This document shows, one piece after another, positions 8,078-15,414 of a stretch of 44,369 bases of DNA. The notes under the pieces were generated by a model that did no database searches, was not told the origin of the DNA, and saw only the letters and a program-made list of their open reading frames with translations. The position numbers were made by a program, and so were the translations under genes. Position 1 is the stretch's first letter. Each line of letters begins with the position of its first letter. This stretch comes from an uncultured Collinsella sp. (lineage in GTDB: Bacteria; Actinomycetota; Coriobacteriia; Coriobacteriales; Coriobacteriaceae): the NCBI GenBank assembly GCA_902478365.1, contig CABSKX010000012.1, forward strand, positions 1 through 44,369. Reading direction: 5' to 3'.

Positions 8078-9802
8078 CTACGAGCGCAGTGTAATTTTAT
8101 CGCGCAGCGACTTGAGGTCTTCGGTAACAGTCCGGTCTTCCTGAATCATCTTCTGAACCTTTTTATAGCTCGTGCTGACGGTCGAGTGGTTGCGGTTGCC
8201 AAATTCGGCGCCCACCGCCGTGGTCGTCATCTCGCACATCTCGATGGCCAGGTAGATAGCGATATGGCGTGCTTTGGCGATATTGGCGTTGCGACGCGGG
8301 CCGATGAGCTCCTCGTGCGTCACGCCGTACTGCTCTTCAATGACGGACTGAACCGTTTGCACGTTGATCTTTTTGGCCGATGTGTCGAAGTACTGGCCGG
8401 CGATGGCGTCGATATCGTCAAAGGTGAGCTCCCCGCCCTCGCGCTCGCGGTCCCCCGCCTCGCCGGCACAGCGCTCGCAGAAGCTCTCGAGTTCGCGGAT
8501 GTTGGTGCCCGAGACCTCGGCCATGTGTTTAAAGTGCTCGTCGGTCAGGTGCCCGCCGTCGCCCCCATAGGCCGCCAGCAGCGAGTCGTCGCCTGCCTCG
8601 GGAGCGGCGACGATGGTGTTCTCGTAATAGCGCTGCAAGATCTTGTATTTCATCTCGTAGCTGGGCTCTGCGACCAGGCAGAGCATACCGGCGTTAAAGC
8701 GGCTGGTCAGGCGTTCGTCCATGCTCAGGTCCTTGGGGGCGCGGTCTGCCGCGATGACGACCTTCTTGTTGTTGCGGATGAACTCGTCCATGAGCTGGAA
8801 AAAGTAGTCCACGCTCGCGCGCTTGCCGATGATGTTTTGGATGTCATCGATGATGAGCACGTCCACACCGTGGTACGCCTGCATGATGGGGGCGTTGCTC
8901 TTCTTTTGGCGGTCGAACTCGGTCATCAGGTCGTCCAGATATGCCTGGGAGTTGGCATACTTGACCTTGATCTCGGGCGACTTCTCGGCGAGCTCGTTTT
9001 TGATGGCAAGCAGCAGGTGCGTCTTGCCCAGGCCCGATTTGCCGTAGATGAACAGTGATGTGCATGTGCCGCGCTCGTCCGCGAGGGCGGCAAACTTGAG
9101 CGCCGAGCGATAGGCATGGCTGTTCTCGGGGCCGTAGACAAAGTTCTCAAAGGTAAATTTTGAGTTCGCGGCGAGCGGGGCTCCATCCGTATTCTGCTCG
9201 GCCGGCACGGTTGGTGCTGGCATGGGTGAAGCGGGGGTCGCAGCTTGCGTGGATTTGGTCGGCGCTCCGCCCTTCATCTGGTTCATCATGCGACGAAAAT
9301 CGTCGGCCGAGAGCGTGTTCTTGATTGCAATGCCCGAATCCGCGCCCGCCGCTGCGTCGTGAGCGATGGGCATGTGCGTGACGGGTGCGCTCGTTGACGT
9401 CGCCGCCGCGGTCGGCAACGGTGCCATGGTTTCACGGGAAACATCGCTGTGCTGGTGCTCGATTGTCGGCACGTCGTCTGCGGAGGCCGGCACCGACGGG
9501 GAAGCGGCGGGAGCCGTGGCGGGCGCCGTCGCGGCAGTGGATTCCGTCGCGGCGCCTTGCGGTGCCACGATGTCGAGCGCAATCGGTGCAAAGGCGATTT
9601 CTTCCAGATAAGCCTCAATAGTCGGCTGATGCTTTTTGAGCCTCGCGATGGCAAAGCGCGAGGGGGCCTCGATCGTGAGCGTATCTTCGGTCAGGCTTAT
9701 GGCGCGCGATTGCCCCAGCATGTTGATGAGGCGTGCATCTTGGCCGTCGCGCTGGCAAAAGGCGATGGCATCCCCCAGGATGATGCTTGCTTCCTCGTCC
9801 AC
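8078..9802 (-). CDS. dnaA: Chromosomal replication initiator DnaA
   Basis: This 574-aa AAA+ initiator binds origin boxes, unwinds DNA and recruits the helicase. Domain I lies at about residues 1-90. It is followed by a long Ala/Pro/Thr-rich linker (about 95-205). The AAA+ domain shows FIYGKSGLGKTHLL (Walker A) and VDVLIIDDIQNI (Walker B). Domain IV ends with GNRNHSTVSTSYKKV. The usual family signature there is GRDHTTV, so Asp is Asn538 and the first Thr is Ser540. The GTG start at 9802 follows GGGAGAGA and lies 15 bp after the preceding gene's stop, indicating an operon with the GHKL ATPase gene. The linker coding sequence contains a near-parS at 9428-9443. Confidence 0.96.
   Translation of the reverse strand: MDEEASIILGDAIAFCQRDGQDARLINMLGQSRAISLTEDTLTIEAPSRFAIARLKKHQPTIEAYLEEIAFAPIALDIVAPQGAATESTAATAPATAPAASPSVPASADDVPTIEHQHSDVSRETMAPLPTAAATSTSAPVTHMPIAHDAAAGADSGIAIKNTLSADDFRRMMNQMKGGAPTKSTQAATPASPMPAPTVPAEQNTDGAPLAANSKFTFENFVYGPENSHAYRSALKFAALADERGTCTSLFIYGKSGLGKTHLLLAIKNELAEKSPEIKVKYANSQAYLDDLMTEFDRQKKSNAPIMQAYHGVDVLIIDDIQNIIGKRASVDYFFQLMDEFIRNNKKVVIAADRAPKDLSMDERLTSRFNAGMLCLVAEPSYEMKYKILQRYYENTIVAAPEAGDDSLLAAYGGDGGHLTDEHFKHMAEVSGTNIRELESFCERCAGEAGDREREGGELTFDDIDAIAGQYFDTSAKKINVQTVQSVIEEQYGVTHEELIGPRRNANIAKARHIAIYLAIEMCEMTTTAVGAEFGNRNHSTVSTSYKKVQKMIQEDRTVTEDLKSLRDKITLRS
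9428..9443. promoter_or_regulatory. Degenerate parS inside dnaA
   Basis: The 16-mer GGTTTCACGGGAAACA differs from the window's perfect parS TGTTTCACGTGAAACA at two positions (1 and 10). On the minus strand it encodes part of the dnaA linker (DVSRETM). ParB sites embedded in origin-proximal genes are common, but binding is unproven here. Confidence 0.45.
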
Positions 9803-9817
9803 TGTCTCTCCCGTTCT

Positions 9818-11170
9818 TTAGCTCTGAGCTCGCACGCGAGCGGCGCCGAGTTCGGTCAGATGGTATTTCTGGCCATGCTTGATGACCAAGCCGGCCTGCG
9901 CCAAGTCATTGAGCGTGCGTGACCAAGTGGGGGCCGAGTTTCCAAATGCCCTCGCCAGATCGGTTGCACCGCACGCTTGATTTTGCGCCAGATAGCCCAG
10001 CGCGGCGTTGCCGCGATCGCTTACGAACACGTCCGGTTGTGGCTGTGCATACTGATTTGCTGCATTAGGATACATCATTTGAGCTGCTGGTTGTTGAGAA
10101 CTCTGCATTGGCGGCATTTGCTGTTGAAAACTTTGAGGCCACTGTTGGTAAGGCTGCGGGGGCATCTGCTGGGCCCATGGGTTGTACTGCGCCTGGGGCA
10201 TCTGTTGGTACGGCTGCTGGTATCCCAGCGGGTATTGCTGGGGGTATGCCTGCGCATATCCCGTTTGCGGTGCGTATTGAGCCGGATACCCTTGCGGGTT
10301 CGGTTGATAGGACATCTGCTGTGCGGCCGATGCGCCCGCCATCTGCTGCAAGGTTCCCGCGTCCTGGCCCATCGCTGGCTTTGCATCGGGTATGTTCTGG
10401 GGAATCGCGCCCGAGGGTGCCTGGAGCTCTTGCATGGGGGCCATGCCAGGCTGCTGCATGGGGGCCATTTGCTGTTGCACCTGTTGCATCGCTGCGGGTT
10501 GCTGCGTGAAGGCGCCCGGCATGGGATATGCCTGCTGCTCTGTTTCGGGCCGCACGGCTGCCCCGCGCCCGCCAGCACGTTCGATTTCCTGCACGCGCTT
10601 GGGGTCCAGACTTACCGTCACGACGGTGCCGTTGCCCATGTTGTCCTCGATGGAGACGGCGCCGCCGGCGTTTTCCAAGTACTCCTGTACCATGGGAAAC
10701 CCGGCGCCGGTGCCGCGGATATACCGTTTCATCTTGCTGTTTGCGCTGGTTACGCCAAAGTCGAAGGCATGCTCTTTGTCGTCGATGCCCGGACCCTGAT
10801 CGGCAAAGCGGATGGTATCGCCACCGTCGAGAATTGAGATGATGGGCTCTGCGAAATGCGCGTGGATAAAGTTTTCGACAATCTCGCGGATAACCATCAG
10901 CGAGATGCGTCCTCCCTGTTCTTTCATGCACTGATAGACGGTGTTAGTTGTCTCTTCCAAGTAGGTACGGACGTCTTGCGGTTCGATGACGATGACACGT
11001 GGTGTCGACAGCATGTCGTCGTAGACCGCGATGCGCGCTGCATACATAGCCTTTGGTGCTTGTGCGGTGACCTGCTCGCTCTCGTTGCGTTCTTCGCGCA
11101 CGCCGGTGATGTGCTCGTTGTCGGGTGCCGGATCACCGGAATCGACCATGGTGTAGAAGTCGTCAGACAT
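9818..11170 (-). CDS. GHKL ATPase with C-terminal winged helix, upstream of dnaA (function unknown)
   Basis: The protein is 450 aa and its function is unknown. Residues about 85-190 form a histidine-kinase-like/RsbW-like ATPase: N-box EIVENFIHAH (96-105), ADQGPGI (123-129) and GTGAGFPMVQEYL (153-165). No phosphoacceptor histidine domain, receiver or membrane segment is visible, so it is not a normal sensor kinase. Residues about 215-385 are a low-complexity Gln/Pro/Met/Tyr linker. The last ~63 residues (DLARAFGNSAPTWSRTLND, then LTELGAARVRAQ) look like a MarR/DprA-type winged helix that could bind DNA. It is the first gene of the leftward dnaA-dnaN cluster and borders the box-rich region at 11171-11455. 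A role in regulating initiation or dnaA transcription is inference from position. Confidence 0.8.
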   Translation of the reverse strand: MSDDFYTMVDSGDPAPDNEHITGVREERNESEQVTAQAPKAMYAARIAVYDDMLSTPRVIVIEPQDVRTYLEETTNTVYQCMKEQGGRISLMVIREIVENFIHAHFAEPIISILDGGDTIRFADQGPGIDDKEHAFDFGVTSANSKMKRYIRGTGAGFPMVQEYLENAGGAVSIEDNMGNGTVVTVSLDPKRVQEIERAGGRGAAVRPETEQQAYPMPGAFTQQPAAMQQVQQQMAPMQQPGMAPMQELQAPSGAIPQNIPDAKPAMGQDAGTLQQMAGASAAQQMSYQPNPQGYPAQYAPQTGYAQAYPQQYPLGYQQPYQQMPQAQYNPWAQQMPPQPYQQWPQSFQQQMPPMQSSQQPAAQMMYPNAANQYAQPQPDVFVSDRGNAALGYLAQNQACGATDLARAFGNSAPTWSRTLNDLAQAGLVIKHGQKYHLTELGAARVRAQS

Positions 11171-11193
11171 GCCGCTCGCAATCTTTCAAAAGG

Positions 11194-11316
11194 TTTTGAA
11201 CAAATAGTAGCTCACCACGCAATGTTTCTCATCTTTCGACAAGTTTTCAAAACCTGTTGAAAACTTTGGAAAACGGACGAAAAGTTCTCAACATTTCCAA
11301 CACGACCTGTTGAAAA
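11194..11316. other. Candidate oriC, upstream part: DnaA-box-like cluster
   Basis: Seven related 9-mers lie in 123 bp: TTTTGAACA (11194), TTTTCAAAA (11244), TTTTCAACA on the minus strand (11255-11263 and 11308-11316), TTTTCCAAA on the minus strand (11265), TTCTCAACA (11285) and TTTCCAACA (11294). ACCTGTTGAAAACT occurs twice, at 11252-11265 and 11305-11318, 53 bp apart, which is close to five helical turns. The region sits between the divergent GHKL-dnaA and rpmH gene sets, the usual place for oriC. Confidence 0.7.
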
Positions 11317-11413
11317 CTCGATGAAATATCGTGAAAAGTTGTCTGCTGCCTCAAATGCCGGTTCTGCTTATGGGGGAACCGTGTACTCTTTGCAACCTTT
11401 CACCTTTGATTTC

Positions 11414-11443
11414 TTGACATTTGAACATTGATTTCCCTACAAT
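11414..11443 (+). promoter_or_regulatory. Promoter of rpmH-rnpA
   Basis: A perfect -35 box TTGACA (11414-11419) and a -10 box TACAAT (11438-11443) are separated by 18 bp. The transcript would start near 11450 and carry a leader hairpin, GTCCGCG (11470-11476) with CGCGGAC (11481-11487), before rpmH. Confidence 0.75.
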
Positions 11444-11515
11444 CTTCAAGCTCACGTGTCTATATCTGCGTCCGCGCCCCCGCGGACACTCGAAATGCAG
11501 CAGGAGGAACTTAAG

Positions 11516-11650
11516 ATGAAGCGTACGTATCAGCCTAATAAGCGTAAGCGTGCCAAGACCCATGGCTTCCGTGCCCGTATGGCCACTAAGGGTGGTCGTG
11601 CCGTGCTCGCCCGTCGTCGCGCCAAGGGCCGCAAGCGTCTCACTGTCTAG
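11516..11650 (+). CDS. rpmH: Ribosomal protein bL34
   Basis: This is a 44-aa, very basic protein of the large ribosomal subunit (MKRTYQPNKRKRAKTHGFR, then RRRAKGRKRL). The start is the ATG at 11516, with AGGAGG at 11502-11507. The frame is open further upstream, but that part is the leader. It begins the rightward rpmH-rnpA-yidD-yidC-khpB-rsmG-parA-parB arm found beside many bacterial origins. Confidence 0.97.
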   Translation: MKRTYQPNKRKRAKTHGFRARMATKGGRAVLARRRAKGRKRLTV

Positions 11651-11670
11651 CAGCGATACACACATCTCGC

Positions 11671-12009
11671 ATGAAGACTATTAAGTCTCGGCAAGATTTC
11701 GAGCATGTGTTCAGTCAGGGGCGTCGTTTCAATCACCCTCTGATTCGAATGACCATATGTGAATCGGTTGGCGAAGGCGACTCCGGAAGGGTCGCCTTCG
11801 TTGGTGCTAAACGACTCGGTTGTGCTGTCGTGCGCAACCGATCTAAGCGTGTGATGCGCGAGGCCGCCCGCAGCTGTGGATTTCCCGTTGCGGGTTATGA
11901 CATCATCTTGTTCGCGACTCCCAAGACGAGGGTTTCCTCGCCGCAGGAGATGAACAAGGCATTGCGTTCGCTTATGAAACGCGCCGGCGTTGCCGGGGAG
12001 GAGCGATGA
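11671..12009 (+). CDS. rnpA: Ribonuclease P protein component
   Basis: This 112-aa basic protein partners the RNase P RNA in removing tRNA 5' leaders. The family motif is visible as VVRNRSKRVMREAAR, preceded by GRVAFVGAKRLG. It lies 20 bp after rpmH, and its TGA overlaps the ATG of yidD (ATGA), so the genes are probably translationally coupled. Confidence 0.95.
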   Translation: MKTIKSRQDFEHVFSQGRRFNHPLIRMTICESVGEGDSGRVAFVGAKRLGCAVVRNRSKRVMREAARSCGFPVAGYDIILFATPKTRVSSPQEMNKALRSLMKRAGVAGEER

Positions 12010-12230
12010 GCAATCACGTTTTGCGACGTGTTGCCATCGCTCCTATTCGCATATATCAACAGGTTATTTCGCCCTTATTGCCTGACGCCTGCATTTATTA
12101 CCCAACGTGCTCACAATACGCTATCCAGGCGATTGAGAAGTACGGTGTTTTGAGAGGCTGCTGGCTTGCCGTGAGGCGCATCGCTCGCTGCAATCCCCTG
12201 CACGTCGGCGGTTATGACCCTGTGCCTTAG
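12006..12230 (+). CDS. yidD: Membrane protein insertion efficiency factor YidD
   Basis: This is a 74-aa small protein of the YidD/Haemolytic family: IRIYQQVISPLLPDACIYYP, then TCSQYAIQAIEKYG and RRIARCNPLHVGGYDPV. The conserved Cys residues and the PTCSQYA core are intact. It is found between rnpA and yidC in most genomes and assists membrane protein insertion. The start overlaps the rnpA stop by 4 nt. Confidence 0.95.
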   Translation: MSNHVLRRVAIAPIRIYQQVISPLLPDACIYYPTCSQYAIQAIEKYGVLRGCWLAVRRIARCNPLHVGGYDPVP

Positions 12231-12259
12231 CGGGCACTCGCTATCGGAGGAAAACTTAC

Positions 12260-13030
12260 ATGTGGGATTGGATCGTTAACATCCTTTTTGAGCTGCTCAA
12301 GCTCATCCAGACCTTTGCGGTCGACTGGGGCCTGTCCATCATCATTCTAGTGGTCATCATCCGTCTGCTGCTGACGCCGCTTATGCTCAAGTCGACCAAG
12401 TCGACGGCTCGCATGCAGGTGCTGCAGCCTAAGATGCTCGAGATCCAGGAGCGCTATGCCGACGATCCCCAGCGCCAGGCCGAGGAGATGCAGAAGTTCT
12501 ACAGTGAGAACAAGTTTAACCCCATGGCTGGTTGTCTGCCGCTGTTGATCCAGATGCCTGTCCTGTTCGCCCTGTTTACGCTGCTGCGTAACCTGCCGAA
12601 CTACTTTAGCGACGGCACGTTCTCGTTCTTCAACATCCTGCCTGACCTTACCACCACGCCGAGCGCTTCCTTTGCCGATGGCTTTATGGTTGCGCTGCCT
12701 GCGCTGGTTTGCCTGATTCTGTTCGCTGTCTTGACCCTGATTCCGCAGCTGTATATGTCTCGCAATCAGACTGGTCAGCAGGCCCAGAGCATGCGCATGA
12801 TGGCCGTCGTCATGACCGTCATGATGCTTTGGATGGGCTGGAGCCTGCCCGTCGGCGTTCTGCTCTACTACGATGTGTCTTCTGCCTGGCAGGTTATCCA
12901 GCAGATCTTCGTGACGCAGAAGGTTATCGACAAGGCCAAGGCCGATGAGGAGGAGCGCCTCAAGAACGCTCCGCTGCAGGTCGAGGTTACCCGTCGCGAG
13001 AAGAAGCCGCGTCCGCACAAGAAGAAGTAG
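12260..13030 (+). CDS. yidC: Membrane protein insertase YidC
   Basis: This is a 256-aa insertase of the Gram-positive YidC/OxaI form, lacking the large periplasmic domain. The first membrane segment contains the groove arginine (VVIIRLLLTPLML, near residue 35). It is followed by a charged cytoplasmic hairpin (KMLEIQERYADDPQRQAEEM) and further membrane segments around residues 90-110, 135-160 and 175-210. The C-terminal tail is Lys/Arg-rich. GGAGG-type ribosome binding sequence (ATCGGAGG) lies upstream of the ATG. It inserts membrane proteins alone or with SecYEG. Confidence 0.95.
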   Translation: MWDWIVNILFELLKLIQTFAVDWGLSIIILVVIIRLLLTPLMLKSTKSTARMQVLQPKMLEIQERYADDPQRQAEEMQKFYSENKFNPMAGCLPLLIQMPVLFALFTLLRNLPNYFSDGTFSFFNILPDLTTTPSASFADGFMVALPALVCLILFAVLTLIPQLYMSRNQTGQQAQSMRMMAVVMTVMMLWMGWSLPVGVLLYYDVSSAWQVIQQIFVTQKVIDKAKADEEERLKNAPLQVEVTRREKKPRPHKKK

Positions 13031-13075
13031 TCGGGATATCAATCTTATTTAGGTACCTAACTTTTGGAGTACGTT

Positions 13076-13645
13076 ATGTCTGAAGAGATCATCGAGGATA
13101 TGCTTGAGGAGGTTGCCCCGCAGATTGCGGGCGATTATCCCGAGATTGCACAGCGCTACAAGGCCGGTGAAGAGCTGACCGATGAGGAGCTCGACAACAT
13201 TGCCGATGTTGCGATTTCCATTCTGCGTTCCATCCTTTCGCACTTCGATGCCGCCAACTCTCCTATTGATGAGTACGAGGGCGACGAGGGCGAGCTGATT
13301 TTGGATGTTACGGCTCCTGATCTTGCTGTTCTCATTGGCCGTCATGGTCGTACCCTTGATGCTCTTCAGGTCATGTTCTCTTTGCTGGTGAGCCGCAAGC
13401 TTGGCTTTAGGTATCCGGTTGTGGTTGACGTTGAGGGCTACAAGAGCCGTCGTCAGGACAAGGTTGCCTCTATGGCTCAGTCGGCCGCAGGGCGTGCCAT
13501 CCGCACTCATAAGAGTGTTTCGCTTCCGCCCATGAATGCCTATGAGCGCCGACTGGTTCATATTGCACTTCGTGGCAATGATGCTGTCGATACCCATTCT
13601 GAGGGTTCTGACCCTGATCGCCATGTGGTGATTGTTGCTCGATAA
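13076..13645 (+). CDS. khpB: KhpB/Jag RNA-binding protein (KH and R3H domains)
   Basis: This 189-aa protein has a KH domain with the GRHGRTLDALQ loop (about residues 80-105) and a C-terminal R3H domain (MNAYERRLVHIAL, about 155-167). Jag/KhpB binds RNA, works with KhpA in several Gram-positives and is normally encoded next to yidC. The start is the ATG at 13076, six nt after TGGAG; the frame opens upstream at a TTG without support. The N terminus is acidic rather than a full Jag-N domain. Confidence 0.92.
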   Translation: MSEEIIEDMLEEVAPQIAGDYPEIAQRYKAGEELTDEELDNIADVAISILRSILSHFDAANSPIDEYEGDEGELILDVTAPDLAVLIGRHGRTLDALQVMFSLLVSRKLGFRYPVVVDVEGYKSRRQDKVASMAQSAAGRAIRTHKSVSLPPMNAYERRLVHIALRGNDAVDTHSEGSDPDRHVVIVAR

Positions 13646-13666
13646 TCTACTCGAGCTTATGCTAAG

Positions 13667-13695
13667 GGGGCGTGGTTTCCACGTCCCCTTTTTTT
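13667..13695 (+). terminator. Terminator after khpB
   Basis: A GC-rich stem (13667-13675 with 13679-13688, one bulged T) is followed by seven T residues (13689-13695). It ends the rpmH-to-khpB operon before rsmG. Confidence 0.85.
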
Positions 13696-13741
13696 GTCAA
13701 AAGTTCTCGGTACACTGATTTTTGTCAGAAAGGAGCTTCTG

Positions 13742-14479
13742 TTGTTTGTACTTACAGATCAGCAGGCTGACGAGATGCTTAGTCATCTATCTTCCTATTG
13801 CAAAGAGTATTCCTTGAGCGTAACTGATGCTGAGCTCAGGAAATGTATTCAGCATTTGGATTTGGTTCTGGAAACAAATAAGACAACCAATCTCACTCGT
13901 ATTCTTAACGTAGAAGATGCTGCGGTACTACATATCCTCGACTCACTTGTTTTGCTCCCTTATATCAATAAGGCCCCTGAGGGAGCTTTGCTCGATATGG
14001 GAACAGGCGCAGGCTTCCCTGGTATTCCATTAACGATAACCACGCATCGTAAAGCTACTTATATTGACTCTGTTGGCAAGAAGGTTGATGCTGTCAATTC
14101 TTTTGTTCATGCACTTGGATTGAAATATGGACATGCAGTCCATGACCGCCTTGAAGAATATGCTCGAAGCCATAAGAAGCAGTTTTCTGTCGTAACCGCC
14201 CGCGCACTGGCTCCGCTACCTATTCTTGTTGAGTATGCGGCTCCATACCTCAGGGATGGAGGGCTATTTGTTATCACGAAGGGCAATCCATCGGATGACG
14301 AGCTTGCTTCCGGCATGTCAGCAGCTAAGATCTGCGGCTTCACTTTGCTTCTGAATGACACAATCGATTTGCCTGAGGGTTTGGGCCACAGGGAGTTCAT
14401 TGTTCTTAAGAAAAGTCACCCAGCATCCGTTTCGTTGCCTCGTGCAAATGGCATGGCAAAGAAGAATCCGCTTGCCTAG
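13742..14479 (+). CDS. rsmG: 16S rRNA (guanine-N7) methyltransferase RsmG
   Basis: This is a 245-aa SAM-dependent methyltransferase acting on a guanine in 16S rRNA (E. coli G527). The SAM-binding loop LLDMGTGAGFPGIPL is near residue 80, and VTARALAPLPILVEY matches the family. I chose the TTG at 13742 because AAGGAG lies seven nt upstream. An earlier open start at 13694 would lie in the khpB terminator. Codon use is visibly AT-richer than in its left-hand neighbours, as it also is in parA and parB. Confidence 0.93.
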   Translation: MFVLTDQQADEMLSHLSSYCKEYSLSVTDAELRKCIQHLDLVLETNKTTNLTRILNVEDAAVLHILDSLVLLPYINKAPEGALLDMGTGAGFPGIPLTITTHRKATYIDSVGKKVDAVNSFVHALGLKYGHAVHDRLEEYARSHKKQFSVVTARALAPLPILVEYAAPYLRDGGLFVITKGNPSDDELASGMSAAKICGFTLLLNDTIDLPEGLGHREFIVLKKSHPASVSLPRANGMAKKNPLA

Positions 14480-14480
14480 A

Positions 14481-14574
14481 TGTTTCACGTGAAACATAAT
14501 GGATACTAACAACTTGCAGTGTTTCACGTGAAACAAGGTAGTTGATATCGAATCGGAATGTTTCACGTGAAACA
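14481..14574. promoter_or_regulatory. parS: Cluster of three parS sites
   Basis: Three identical copies of the 16-bp palindrome TGTTTCACGTGAAACA lie at 14481-14496, 14520-14535 and 14559-14574, with start-to-start spacing of exactly 39 bp each. This is the ParB loading sequence (near-identical to the B. subtilis consensus). It sits directly upstream of parA, about 3 kb from the origin region. Confidence 0.96.
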
Positions 14575-14613
14575 TCCTCCGTTTGACAGCTTTAATACAC
14601 ACCAGGAGGGACC

Positions 14614-15414
14614 GTGGGATTTCGCGACGTTAAGCGTTCGAAGAGCGCAAAAGACACGCGTATTATTGCAATCATCAATCAAAAGGGCGGCGTCGGTAAG
14701 TCAACGACGGCTGTAAACCTTGCAGCAGCACTGGGTGAGCAGGGTCGCAAGACACTGATTGTCGATTTTGATCCACAGGGAAACAGCACCAGTGGATTCG
14801 GAATTGAAAAAGAAGACCTTGATCAGTGCATCTATGATGCATTGCTGAATGACGTGCCGGCAGAATCACTTGTTCTTGATACAAATTGCAAAAAGGTATT
14901 CGTTATCCCGGCGACAATTCAGCTTGCGGGCGCCGAAATTGAGCTCGTAAGCGCAATTGCTCGTGAAACCCGCCTCAAAGATTTGCTTGAGCCCATTCAA
15001 GAGGAGTTCGATTTTATATTCATCGACTGTCCTCCTTCGCTTGGCCTGCTTACTATCAACGCTCTGACCGCAGCAGATAGCGTTTTGATTCCGATCCAGT
15101 GCGAGTATTACGCGCTCGAGGGCGTTACGAAGCTGCTTGAGTCAATGAAGATGGTCAAATCACGTCTGAACAAGGGCTTAGACACCTATGGTGTGCTTAT
15201 GACCATGTATGACTCGCGTACTTCACTGTCGAATCAGGTCGTTGAGGAAGTTCAGTCGTACTTTGGTGATAAGGCTTTTAAGACCCTAATTCCCCGTACC
15301 GTAAAAATCTCTGAGGCTCCGTCTTTTGGAGAGCCGGTAATTACCTATGCACCTCAAAATAAGGGTGCAAAAGCGTATATGAACCTTGCAAAAGAGGTGA
15401 TCAAGCGTGCCTAG
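14614..15414 (+). CDS. parA: Chromosome partitioning ATPase ParA/Soj
   Basis: This 266-aa ATPase drives origin segregation with ParB-parS. The deviant Walker A motif INQKGGVGKSTTAVNLA lies near residue 25 and DFIFIDCPPSLG is the Walker B region. The GTG start at 14614 follows AGGAGGG. A short basic N-terminal extension (FRDVKRSKSAKDTR) precedes the ATPase fold, and in related chromosomal ParA proteins this part stimulates or regulates DNA binding. The 3' end overlaps parB by 8 nt. Confidence 0.96.
   Translation: MGFRDVKRSKSAKDTRIIAIINQKGGVGKSTTAVNLAAALGEQGRKTLIVDFDPQGNSTSGFGIEKEDLDQCIYDALLNDVPAESLVLDTNCKKVFVIPATIQLAGAEIELVSAIARETRLKDLLEPIQEEFDFIFIDCPPSLGLLTINALTAADSVLIPIQCEYYALEGVTKLLESMKMVKSRLNKGLDTYGVLMTMYDSRTSLSNQVVEEVQSYFGDKAFKTLIPRTVKISEAPSFGEPVITYAPQNKGAKAYMNLAKEVIKRA

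Noticed and set aside
14583..14588. TTGACA as a parA promoter -35 box
   Set aside because: It is only 25 bp before the parA start, so a -10 box would fall on the ribosome binding site.
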